Assembly (NCBI GenBank): GCA_001275005.1
Contig: JWZX01002689.1
Location: 1-54,847 of the forward strand
DNA: 54,847 nucleotides
Direction: 5' to 3'
From: Chrysochromulina tobinii
Lineage: Eukaryota > Haptophyta > Prymnesiales > Chrysochromulinaceae
In this document: positions 39,184 to 47,808 of the stretch, piece by piece
Numbering within the stretch: position 1 is the first letter of the stretch
Layout of the letters: every line of letters begins with the position of its first letter
Program-made: the position numbers and the translations under genes
Notes under the pieces: model-generated
Databases searched by the model: none
What the model was told of the DNA's origin: nothing
Seen by the model: the letters and a program-made list of their open reading frames with translations, nothing else

Positions 39184-41613
39184 CTAATCGGAGGACCAAC
39201 CGCCTAACTCGGAGGGCAACGTGGCGGACTCGGCAGCGGCGGCGGCGGCTTCCGCCGCGGCAGCGGCAGCGGCAGCGGCAGCGGCAGCGGCGGCGGCTTC
39301 CGCCGCGGCAGCGGCAGCCTCCACCTTTGCGGCCGCGGCGCCCGCGGCCGCAGCCTTCTCCGCCGTGGCGGCCGCGGTGGCGGCGGCCTCGTACGCGGCT
39401 TTGACGATCTCCTCTTGATTACGCCTCCAATCATCGTAGTAGACGAAGCCGACAATCGCCACTGCGAAGAAGATTGCGGCGAGCACCACATACAGGAATT
39501 GGGTGTGCTCCTTGCGCCACCACTTGAGCTGCCAGGCTGGTGCATCAGGACGCTTGACTCGGAACGGGTTGTCCTCCTCCTCTACGGCCGCTGCAGCTGG
39601 CTTACGAGCGCGCAGCCCCACGGAGTCTCCGTGGCTGTGGGAACCTGCCTCGATGAGTCCGCCGAATTTGGCCTCAACCGACGCGTCGAGACCGTGCGCC
39701 TTCGCTAAATCGGCCGCGAGCTTGCGCGGGTCGTCGCCCTCGTGCAGCTCGATCCGGCCGGTGCGGCCAGGCCCGAGGTTGACAGGTGCCGATGCCGGTG
39801 CATCCGCGGGCGCCACCGTGGGCACGTTGGGGGCGCTCGCCGCCCCAGCACCCTTGCGTGTCGGAGCCGTGGGCGGCGTGGGCATCGGCGTGTCCACGCC
39901 AGGGTCAGCCGCCGCTTTCGACGAAGCCGCAGACTCGGAGGCGGAGGGTGCGGCGGCAGTGACGCCCATGGGGCCCTCAGATGGGGTACCATTGTATTTC
40001 TCCTTTTTCTTCGCGGACTTATCCTCCACGTCACCTGTGGTCGCCACCACCGCCGCTGCCACCGCTGCTGCCGCTGCTGAGGACGCTGCCGACTCACCGC
40101 CGCCGCCGCCGCTGCCACCAGCTTCTTCGGCTCTGCCTTGAGCGCTCGCTTTCTTGGCGGTGGCAGCTAGCTCGTCCTCGTCATTGTCTGCGAGGTCGAG
40201 CTCCCCACGATCCACTCCACTCTTCGTGCAAGAGACTGGTGGCACTGGTGGCTCGGCCTTGGTGGGCGTGCCCGCCGAGGCTGCCGGCGCGGCGCCCTTG
40301 GCGAGCTGGGTCTTGTCGGCACTTCCTTGGCCGTCGAGGGGTGGCGGTGGACACTTCGCACCTTCAATCTCAGCTACTGCCGACTTGAGCAGTGCTACGC
40401 ACATACGGTGGTTCTCGGAGCTGCCGTGGAGCGCCCACTCGAGCGCGGATCGGTTCTGGAAGCGCACGCTGAGCGACTCGTCGTTGCCCTCGTCGAGGAG
40501 CATGCGCACGCAGTCCACCTGCCCCACCGAGGCCGCCGAGATGAGGGCGGTCCCTTTGCCCTTGAGCACCTCGCCCGTGCTGGCGCCCTCGTCCAAGAGC
40601 AGCCGCGCCATGGCGCCGTCGCCTTTATGGCACGCGACCATCAGAGCCGTCTTGCCATGCGCCGTGCATGCGTTCACGTCCGCTGAGTGCTCGAGCAGCA
40701 GCCGAGCAACGTCGAGCCGCGACGCTGTGGTCGCGGCGAGCAGCGCCGTCTCGCCGTTCTTGAGCGCAATGTTGGGCGAAGCGCGCGCGTCCAGCAGCAG
40801 CTGGGCCATCGAGCAGTTGCCCTGGATGCACACTGCGTACAGTGCCGTCGCGCCGCCCTCGCCCGGCGCCGCGTTGATGTCCACGACCTCCTCACTCTCA
40901 AGCATACGACGCACGGACTTCTCGTCGTTCGCGGTCGCGGCGCGATAGAACCGATGCGTGCGGGTCACCTCCGGGTTCTGCTGCTGCATGCCCATCGCCT
41001 GCAGTGCGGCCGCCTGCTGCTGCTCCGCAGTAGTGGTCGCCGCGCCGCCGCCGCCGCCGTGCGCGTGCCCGTGCGCGGGCCCGTGCGGCTGCCGCTGCTC
41101 CTCGTACCCCGCTGGCGCGTGCTTGAGCAGCAGTTCGACGAGCTCGTTGCGCTGCTCGCGCTCGGCGAGCATGATCGGGGTCCACTCCTGCACCTTGAAG
41201 GTAGGATCGGCTTTGGCCTCGAGCAGCACCTTGGCGAGCTCGATGTGTCCCTGGTGGCATGCAACCCACAGGGCGGTCATCTGGTTGGCGTCGATCTGGT
41301 CCACCTTGGCACCATGTTTCAGGAGCAGCTTGACGATGTCGAGCTTGCCGTCTTGACACGCCTTGTACAGGGGCGTGGCACCGTCCTCGCGCGGCTGGTC
41401 GGGCGGGGCCTTTGCCTCGAGCAACAGCTTGACTGCGTCTGTGTGCCCGAACTCGCACGCCACGTAGATAGCTGTCGCGCCGCCGTGCGGGTGCGGCCAC
41501 TTCAGCAGGCTGTCGAGCTCCTTCGCGTGCCGCTGCAGCAGCTTCTTCAGGTGGCGCACGTTGCCATGGTAAGCGGCCGTGTAGACCAGCGAGCCCGGAT
41601 CCGCTTCGGGCAT
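39184..41613 (-). CDS. Ankyrin-repeat membrane protein with poly-Ala tail
   Basis: 809 aa from the ATG at 41613 (MPEADPGSLVYTAAYHGNVR); codons upstream end at a GTG. Two blocks of ankyrin repeats (about residues 8-185 and 215-430) show the usual GATPLYKACQDGKLDIVKLL and GKTALMVACHKGDGAMARLL patterns. A His/Gly/Gln-rich insert separates them. A long Ala/Ser/Pro/Glu-rich region follows. One transmembrane helix lies near 708-730 (FLYVVLAAIFFAVAIVGFVY). The end is a highly Ala/Glu-rich helix built on GCN codons. The ankyrin part should face the cytosol and bind protein partners; partners unknown. Confidence 0.85.
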   Translation of the reverse strand: MPEADPGSLVYTAAYHGNVRHLKKLLQRHAKELDSLLKWPHPHGGATAIYVACEFGHTDAVKLLLEAKAPPDQPREDGATPLYKACQDGKLDIVKLLLKHGAKVDQIDANQMTALWVACHQGHIELAKVLLEAKADPTFKVQEWTPIMLAEREQRNELVELLLKHAPAGYEEQRQPHGPAHGHAHGGGGGAATTTAEQQQAAALQAMGMQQQNPEVTRTHRFYRAATANDEKSVRRMLESEEVVDINAAPGEGGATALYAVCIQGNCSMAQLLLDARASPNIALKNGETALLAATTASRLDVARLLLEHSADVNACTAHGKTALMVACHKGDGAMARLLLDEGASTGEVLKGKGTALISAASVGQVDCVRMLLDEGNDESLSVRFQNRSALEWALHGSSENHRMCVALLKSAVAEIEGAKCPPPPLDGQGSADKTQLAKGAAPAASAGTPTKAEPPVPPVSCTKSGVDRGELDLADNDEDELAATAKKASAQGRAEEAGGSGGGGGESAASSAAAAAVAAAVVATTGDVEDKSAKKKEKYNGTPSEGPMGVTAAAPSASESAASSKAAADPGVDTPMPTPPTAPTRKGAGAASAPNVPTVAPADAPASAPVNLGPGRTGRIELHEGDDPRKLAADLAKAHGLDASVEAKFGGLIEAGSHSHGDSVGLRARKPAAAAVEEEDNPFRVKRPDAPAWQLKWWRKEHTQFLYVVLAAIFFAVAIVGFVYYDDWRRNQEEIVKAAYEAAATAAATAEKAAAAGAAAAKVEAAAAAAEAAAAAAAAAAAAAAAEAAAAAAESATLPSELGGWSSD

Positions 41614-42019
41614 GAAGATCGCAGCACGAGCCGCGGCGCTGCGCTGCGCTCGCTCGACGCTCGCGACGCTCGACGGGAGATACACGTGTGAAATAAAACC
41701 GTGGCTGTGAATTGCAGTTAAATGGGCGCACTCGCGTCCTATTACAACACCATGCGCACAACCCTGCTCGGAGCTCGGACGTCCAGCCAGCCTTGCGCCA
41801 AGCGCGAGCTCGCAGCTCAGGCAAGCAGCCGGGCTCTCCGGACCTCAGACAACGGCTCTGTCATCCCTCCGCTCGGCCGTACTGTGTCTGTGAACGTGGT
41901 CGCGTGGTGTGTCGGTTTGGAACTAAAGTAGGGTGAAATCTCCGGGAACTCACCGAGATCACCTATAACTACTTAGGAATCGCCTACTTTTCGCATACAG
42001 ACACCGCATGACCCGCGCA
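41614..42019. other. Spacer between two minus-strand genes
   Basis: Upstream region of the ankyrin gene and 3' flank of the second Sfi1-like gene. An AT-rich patch lies at 41930-42000. Two overlapping plus-strand frames of about 70 codons look like chance. Confidence 0.4.
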
Positions 42020-45000
42020 CTAGACGCGCATCGCAGCCATGCGATCAAGCGCAGTACCAGAGTTAACTAATGTAGATTTCGCCGGCGTTTTGATTTGCGT
42101 GTCCTCCGCATGCACATGAGGGTTGAAGTCGAGGGGCGGGGAGAGTGACATGGAGACGGATCGTTCTGTCACCCCTCTCGTGAACGAAGCCGTCCGTGAT
42201 GTCACTCCAATAGATCGGACCAGGTAGTCGGTCGCTTGCCCAACGCCTTGGAGCACGCGGCTGGTGGTGGCTCGAGGCGAGGTCGAACTTTGATCTGGTG
42301 AGTCCCGGGTGAGCGCAGGGTCAAACTCATCAGTTGCTCCCGGTGAGGAGCGACCAATAGAAGGACCATATGACAAGTGATCGATCCTCTCCTCGCGCTG
42401 CAGCCAGCTAAAGATGTCGCTGCGTGTGTTCGTCCTCGCAAGCGCGATGCACACGAGACGTTCCCACTCTGCGACCCAGCAGTACCACCCACGATGCACG
42501 CGCGAAAGTCGCAAGTAGACCTCGCCGATGCGCGCACGCAGCACCAAGGGCGCGCGCTGTAAACGTGCCTGACGTTGAAGCACCCACGAGCGCCACGCGC
42601 GGTACATGGCTCGCTGCCGCCTCCATCGCTCAGCGCGATTCATGGACTCCTCGAACAGCTTGCCCTCGTAACACCTGTAGTACTTGGAGACCCACGTGGG
42701 CGGCTGCTGCCAAAAGTTGAAGGCCTCGGCGAGCAGCAGCAATGCGAAGCGGTGTGTGCATGCCCGCAGCCGCTGCCACATTAGGGAGCGTCGGCGCCAC
42801 TGGTCGGCACACAAGTTGAACGCGCGCCACGTCCTCACAAGTTGAGTGCCACGAGTAGAAACCCACGAGTTCAATGCGACCCACGAGTTGAACGCGCGCG
42901 ACATTTCGAGATTGCGGAGCTTGCGTGCAGTCCGGCTGAGCATCCGCTCAAGCGCCGCGCGGCGCATCTTGCTCTCCTTGCCTAGAGGAAGTTTGATGGG
43001 CAGCTGCTCCAAGGAGTGCGAAACTGACTCGGCCGCGTCGGCCACCGTCTCCGCGACTGTGTAGATGCCCCTCCACACTCCCATCAGCGCGCTCAAAGGC
43101 TTGCTCACCACCTTCTTGACGCGCGTGGCTCTGGCTGTAGGAATGTCGGTGGTGGTGGGGGGGAGGCTTGGGATGTGCAGGTTGTCACGCCACCAGTCGT
43201 CGGAGGTCGGGGCGCTGTTGAGAGGGTCCGATGCAGCGTGTGGTCTTGTCAGTTCGAGTTCCGCGCGCAACGGCCCCGACTCACGCTCGAGCCCGAACGT
43301 GGTGAAGCCGCCAACATAGCCCCCCCTGGAAGGAGCTGCGCGCACCGGCTCCAAGTCGGGCACGGGCACGATCGTGGTGAAGCCACCTATGTACCCCCCA
43401 CTGCCTCTTTGGGGGCTTGCCAGTCCTGGTTTCTTCTTCGACGGGCTCGGCGGGCTCAGGGCGGCCGGGTCATCGGTGGTGGGGAGGGGCAGGAGGCGAG
43501 GGGAGACTGCCGTCTGTGGGGAGACTGCCATCTGTGGGGAGACTGCCGTCTGTGGGGAGACTGCCGCCTCCTCGAGCACCGCTTCCGCTACCACCACCAC
43601 TACCCCTGGCTCGGAGTGAAGCGCTTGCGCCCGTTCTTCGGCTTCGCGCGCACGTGCCTCGGCGGCTGCGAGTTGACGGCGCATCGTAGCCTCGCGAGCG
43701 GACCAAGCTGAGGCTTTGGTGGACTGGCCGGCTTGCTCCACCACCTCCAAGAGCCTATCTACGGTCTTGTGGGCTGTGTGCAGCTCGGCAGTTAGCTCAC
43801 GCAAACGTGCCTCGCGCGACTCCCTGGCCGCCTCGGCCAGCATGGCCGCCGCCTCGGCCGCCTCGGCGGCTGCATCGGCCGCCGTCTGGGCCGCGAGCCA
43901 ATCTCGCGCTGCTGCGTCCGCCTCGGCCGCCGTCACGGCCGCTGTCTTGCTCGACTCCCGGACCGGCGCCTCGCTGCGCCTCGCGACGACCTCTCGGGCG
44001 CCGTCTCGGCCAAGTGCACCCGACCGAGAGAGGTCCTCTCGAATGCATGCACCCGGCCGAGAGAGGTCCTCTGGAATGCATGCACCCGGCCGAGAGAGGT
44101 CCTCTCGAATGCATGCACCCGGCCGAGAGAGGTCCTCTCGAATGCATGCACCCGGCCGAGAGAGGTCCTCTGGAATGCATTCGGGTATGGGTCCGCGTAT
44201 GTTGGACGCCTTGTACGCCGTAGCCACCATCGCACCCTCGGCCACCGCAGCTAGTACCTGAGCCATGTCGGCGTCTACGTCTGCCATGGCCTCTTCTGCA
44301 AGCTCGTCCGGCGTGGAGCTCTCCTCAACCTCAGAGGACCCCACGATTAATGCTAAGAGGGCGTCCACCCTCGCCGCGGCCGCGTCCGCCTCTGCCGCGT
44401 CTGCTTTCTCAGCCTCAGCCTTGGCATCATCAACAGCCAGCTGGGCCGCGGGAGGACTCATCCAATCAAGCGGTTGCCACCACTCCTTGGGAGCGGCCTG
44501 CACAGCCACCGCCTCCCCGTCTGCCGCCTTCTCGGCGGCTGCATTCTCGGCCGCCGCCCTCTCGAAAACCATCCAATCCAGCGGTTGCCACCACTCCTTG
44601 GGAGCGGCCTGCCCGGCCGCCGCCTCCTCTTCTGCCGCCTTGTCGGCCGCCGTCTTCTCGAAAACAATCCAATCAAGCGGTTGCCACCACTCTTTGGGCG
44701 GGGCTTGCCCGGCTGCCGCCTCACCGGCTGCCGCCTTCTTCTTCGCCGCCGCCTCTTCGGCCGCCGCCTTCTCGGCCGCCGCCTTCTCGGCGGCCGCCCT
44801 CTCGGCTGCCGCCCTCTCGGCCGCCGCCTTCTCGGCCTCCTGCCGGAAATGTTTAGCAAACTTGCGTATTGATACGGTGTTGGGCGTTTCGTAGCCGCTT
44901 GCGCCGCAAGGTGTGGGAATCGTCGGACGGTGCGCTCGAGGCGCCTCAAAATGCAGGGTCTTAGGCGCGGATATGATGTCGGTCCACAAGAGCACCATCT

Positions 45001-45241
45001 CATCGGCCGCCGGCTCCTTGCACGGCTCCTCGGATGATGTGGCAGAAGTGAGAGAAGAAGTCATGATGCGGATTCCCTCGGCCGATTCCTCTGCCAGCCG
45101 CTGCCTCATCTTCTGCTGGAGACGAAGGAACTTGCTGGCGCTGTCTTGAACCGTCTGGCTCGCTCGCAGTCTTCGAATGGCTACCATGATTTCTCGACGC
45201 GCATCCATTTCATCTGGCGCTACATGAACATGTAGCGGCAT
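42020..45241 (-). CDS. Second Sfi1-like (centrin-binding-type) repeat protein
   Basis: 1073 aa in one exon from the ATG at 45241. The N-terminal third has a basic helix, then long Ala/Glu/Lys helices interrupted by three copies of PKEWWQPLDW. A minisatellite encodes five copies of an 11-residue EDLSRPGACI(R/P) unit. A coiled coil and a Ser/Pro-rich region with two GGY(I/V)GGFTT motifs follow. Between about residues 760 and 960 are Trp/Phe motifs of Sfi1 type: MSRAFNSWV, RTWRAFNLCADQW, LLAEAFNFWQ, MYRAWRSWV and HRGWYCWV, set among basic helices. This suggests binding of centrin or calmodulin at a basal body or flagellar root. Similarity to the giant protein is of motif type, not of close sequence. 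Confidence 0.68.
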   Translation of the reverse strand: MPLHVHVAPDEMDARREIMVAIRRLRASQTVQDSASKFLRLQQKMRQRLAEESAEGIRIMTSSLTSATSSEEPCKEPAADEMVLLWTDIISAPKTLHFEAPRAHRPTIPTPCGASGYETPNTVSIRKFAKHFRQEAEKAAAERAAAERAAAEKAAAEKAAAEEAAAKKKAAAGEAAAGQAPPKEWWQPLDWIVFEKTAADKAAEEEAAAGQAAPKEWWQPLDWMVFERAAAENAAAEKAADGEAVAVQAAPKEWWQPLDWMSPPAAQLAVDDAKAEAEKADAAEADAAAARVDALLALIVGSSEVEESSTPDELAEEAMADVDADMAQVLAAVAEGAMVATAYKASNIRGPIPECIPEDLSRPGACIREDLSRPGACIREDLSRPGACIPEDLSRPGACIREDLSRSGALGRDGAREVVARRSEAPVRESSKTAAVTAAEADAAARDWLAAQTAADAAAEAAEAAAMLAEAARESREARLRELTAELHTAHKTVDRLLEVVEQAGQSTKASAWSAREATMRRQLAAAEARAREAEERAQALHSEPGVVVVVAEAVLEEAAVSPQTAVSPQMAVSPQTAVSPRLLPLPTTDDPAALSPPSPSKKKPGLASPQRGSGGYIGGFTTIVPVPDLEPVRAAPSRGGYVGGFTTFGLERESGPLRAELELTRPHAASDPLNSAPTSDDWWRDNLHIPSLPPTTTDIPTARATRVKKVVSKPLSALMGVWRGIYTVAETVADAAESVSHSLEQLPIKLPLGKESKMRRAALERMLSRTARKLRNLEMSRAFNSWVALNSWVSTRGTQLVRTWRAFNLCADQWRRRSLMWQRLRACTHRFALLLLAEAFNFWQQPPTWVSKYYRCYEGKLFEESMNRAERWRRQRAMYRAWRSWVLQRQARLQRAPLVLRARIGEVYLRLSRVHRGWYCWVAEWERLVCIALARTNTRSDIFSWLQREERIDHLSYGPSIGRSSPGATDEFDPALTRDSPDQSSTSPRATTSRVLQGVGQATDYLVRSIGVTSRTASFTRGVTERSVSMSLSPPLDFNPHVHAEDTQIKTPAKSTLVNSGTALDRMAAMRV
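44015..44185 (-). repeat. Five-copy 33-bp coding minisatellite
   Basis: Unit CCGAGAGAGGTCCTCT plus AATGCATGCACCCGG, in frame (11 codons), with C/G variation at one site giving Arg or Pro. A first copy differs slightly (GACCGAGAG). Confidence 0.9.
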
Positions 45242-45414
45242 CGGTGCCCGCCCAGGACATCGAAACTTGACAAATTAGGCGTGTATGCCCTTCATTTTGG
45301 TATGCATGTAGTTGAGCCCCTCCCTGCCGCTGGCCTCGTTGGCTCTGCGACACCGACAGCGAAACGTAAACACTATACACCCCCAGGACCACAGGTCCCG
45401 CACCGCCCGCACCG

Positions 45415-45891
45415 TTATGTGTGAAAGCAGCGGCCAGCGCCGTGACCAGTGTAGAGCAGCTCCCCCCAAAGAGCAGCGCACTTTTGTAACGCGGTGAGAA
45501 CACCACACAGAACATCAATGACGTGTGACGACAACGGCTCTACTCTTTTTGGAAAGATCAGTGATATGTCGGGACAGGCAGCAAGGGCGGTAAGGCTCTG
45601 TGCAACTTGATGCTCGTAGACTTCGACCTTGTAACTGTCCCCGGAAGTGTTGTACTCGATGTGCATCTCGGGCGTGCTGAAATAGGCCAAAGGCTTGCCG
45701 TTCATTAAGCTGGACTTCTTCAGGGCTTGGAACGTGCGTTCGACTTGGGGGGTGCGTTCGATCTCAGGCTTGGCGACTACTGCCTGGAAGGTGGAGCTCG
45801 ACGGTTTCCCAGCTGCCGGCGGAGGCACCTCAGCCTGAACCTTGGCGCACTTAGACAAGGTCTCGTTGCTCAGCCGATCGCTCTTGTGCGC
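45415..45891 (-). CDS. Open frame continuing the zinc-finger gene after an in-frame TAG
   Basis: 158 codons without a stop, in the same frame as the gene at 45892-47325 and directly following its TAG. It has no ATG at its start. The sequence looks like protein (AVVAKPEIERTPQVERTFQ, MNGKPLAYFSTPEMHIEYN, SYKVEVYEHQVAQSLTALAA). The first residues (AHKSD) supply the His expected in the C2H2 finger begun before the stop. It may be the 3' part of one gene reached by readthrough, by splicing around the TAG or after a sequencing error, or it may be a decayed remnant. The family is not recognised. Confidence 0.5.
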   Translation of the reverse strand, partial: AHKSDRLSNETLSKCAKVQAEVPPPAAGKPSSSTFQAVVAKPEIERTPQVERTFQALKKSSLMNGKPLAYFSTPEMHIEYNTSGDSYKVEVYEHQVAQSLTALAACPDISLIFPKRVEPLSSHVIDVLCGVLTALQKCAALWGELLYTGHGAGRCFHT

Positions 45892-47325
45892 CTACAAGCT
45901 CTTCCTGTCGGGAAAGCGAGCACCGCAACGGTCGCAATGCGAGACGCGATGCACACTTGCAGCAGCTGTCCCACCATCAACGGTCCGGACACTTGCGCTG
46001 TTCGGACGACTAGTGTCGTCACTACGTGGCCCGTCCTTGGCTAGCGCGGCTGTCGATGGGCGTTGTCGCGGGGGCGTCGTCTTGGAGCCGTTGGCGCTGC
46101 TCGAGGTTGTTGGGGTGCTGGGTGTGCCTCTTGTGCTGTATGGATCAGATACGCTCAGTAAGCTGCTCTTCGTTGCAGGCATTGCCGTGGGGACCCTGTA
46201 GATCTGAGCCTCCGAGTCGGGTGAGACGAGCATGTTGCAAATGCCATTGCCATAGCGACCGAAGTCGACAGAGACTCGGCGGTGCTTGTCAGGCACGTCC
46301 ACAGTGCAGGCCCCGATAACCGTGCCGATGTCGCCTTTCACGATGGTCACCGGGTTCTGAAGATATGTGATACGCGAGCCCACTGTATCACCCTTGGCGA
46401 AACCACCGAGAAGCTGAACGTCATGCTGTGCCTGGCGTCGATCCTCCTCAAGCCTTCTCTGGCGTCGCTCCTCCTCATGCCTTCGACTCGCATCCTCTTC
46501 GCGCCGGCGGTCCGCACGTCGTTGCACCTCCTCTTTGCGCTCGAGCTCTTCCCGGGCATGTCGTGCTTCGTCTTGGCGTCTGCGATCTTCTGCCCTCCGC
46601 GCTGCTTCCTCTTCGCGGCGTCGCTCCTCCTCGCGCTGGCGCTGAAGAGTTGCGCTGTGCTCTTTCTCCCGTGCAGCCATCGCGCGCTCTGCTGCACCCA
46701 GGCGCTGGGCAGCTTCGATGGCCTTGCGAGCTTCGAGGGCTCGATGAGCCGAATCGATCTGTTTGGTAGCTTCTTGATCCTGGCTAGCCTTACTGCGCTT
46801 GGAGTCGGCTTCTGCCTTCACCATGGAGCCTGCGCTGCTGCCCACTACACATTTGACTGTCGTGGAATCCTCGGCGTCAGCTTCCGCCCTCATGCGCTCA
46901 ATCGTGCGTCGTCCGTACCACTCTTGCCCTTCACTACAGATGTCATGACTGGCTTTGACGAGCTGGGATGCCATCCGCACTTGACGCTTTGCGGCTGTTT
47001 GTGGTACGCTGCTGCTGATCGACCTCTTCTCGACATCCTTCGCGGCATCTTGCTCGAGGAGATTCATCACCACCTTCAACGTGTTGAGGTCATCGTCAGT
47101 CGCATTGCCGACATTCAGCTTGGACATGAGCCGCGCGTTTAGGGCGATTAGCGTCTCACGATCCGCCATGCGCACGCAAAGTGATGGCGAGCGCACCAAC
47201 ACACTGCGCTCGAGGAGACCCATCACCGCCTTCAACGTCTTGAGGTCATCATCAGTCGCGTTGCTAGCCATCAGCTTCGACATGAGCTGCGCGTTTAGGG
47301 CGAGGAGCATCTCACGATCCGCCAT
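45892..47325 (-). CDS. Coiled-coil / SH3-like protein ending in a truncated C2H2 finger
   Basis: 477 aa from the ATG at 47325 (MADREMLLALNAQL); codons upstream open only at GTG. The first 41 residues are duplicated at residues 53-93 (MADRETLIALNARLMSKL, with its own ATG at 47169). A long Arg/Glu coiled coil follows (about 215-310, RQREEERRREEEAARR). Next comes a compact beta domain (VGSRITYLQNPVTIVKGDIG, then RRVSVDFGRYGNGICNMLV) of the GDxGTV type often seen in protist proteins. A Ser/Thr/Pro linker precedes a C2H2 start (CDRCGARFPDRKSL), cut by TAG at 45892-45894. Function unknown. Confidence 0.68.
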   Translation of the reverse strand: MADREMLLALNAQLMSKLMASNATDDDLKTLKAVMGLLERSVLVRSPSLCVRMADRETLIALNARLMSKLNVGNATDDDLNTLKVVMNLLEQDAAKDVEKRSISSSVPQTAAKRQVRMASQLVKASHDICSEGQEWYGRRTIERMRAEADAEDSTTVKCVVGSSAGSMVKAEADSKRSKASQDQEATKQIDSAHRALEARKAIEAAQRLGAAERAMAAREKEHSATLQRQREEERRREEEAARRAEDRRRQDEARHAREELERKEEVQRRADRRREEDASRRHEEERRQRRLEEDRRQAQHDVQLLGGFAKGDTVGSRITYLQNPVTIVKGDIGTVIGACTVDVPDKHRRVSVDFGRYGNGICNMLVSPDSEAQIYRVPTAMPATKSSLLSVSDPYSTRGTPSTPTTSSSANGSKTTPPRQRPSTAALAKDGPRSDDTSRPNSASVRTVDGGTAAASVHRVSHCDRCGARFPDRKSL

Positions 47326-47808
47326 GTGCGTGTGCGAAGTCGAGCACCCATCCACTCCAACGCGCACGCGCGCGCGCAAAGTTGACGATTCCCGGTTCCA
47401 AAATATCGACCTCTTCACAGACAGTACAAACGCAGACTTTCAGACTTTAAGTACGGTTTTACCCAAAGGGGTCCAGGGGAGGGATTGATATCTGGATTTA
47501 CACACAATCCTCATAGCCTGATTTCAAACTCGCCTGAGTGACGCCAAGTGGCAGAGTACACGTCACGCGAGGGTGATACCCAGGCATACAGGGCGTGTAC
47601 GGTGTTCAGCAGTGTGTCGAGTGTCCCGCTGGAATGCCGATGACGAAGTCATCAGTCAACGCTCGCCCGCGGCACCCCCTATTCTCACTTTTCAGGTGAT
47701 CTCTGAGGGCGGTAGGTCACTGCTCACTCTAGACTCTTGTTGGCGTTCGGTTCTACCCAGACGAGAGACCTTTTAACGGACACTTCATGTAGTACGCACA
47801 ATCAAATA
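47326..47808. other. Spacer between two minus-strand genes
   Basis: Upstream region of the coiled-coil/zinc-finger gene and 3' flank of the DPH1 fusion gene. A CG-alternating run (47363-47380) could adopt Z-DNA. No gene seen. Confidence 0.45.
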
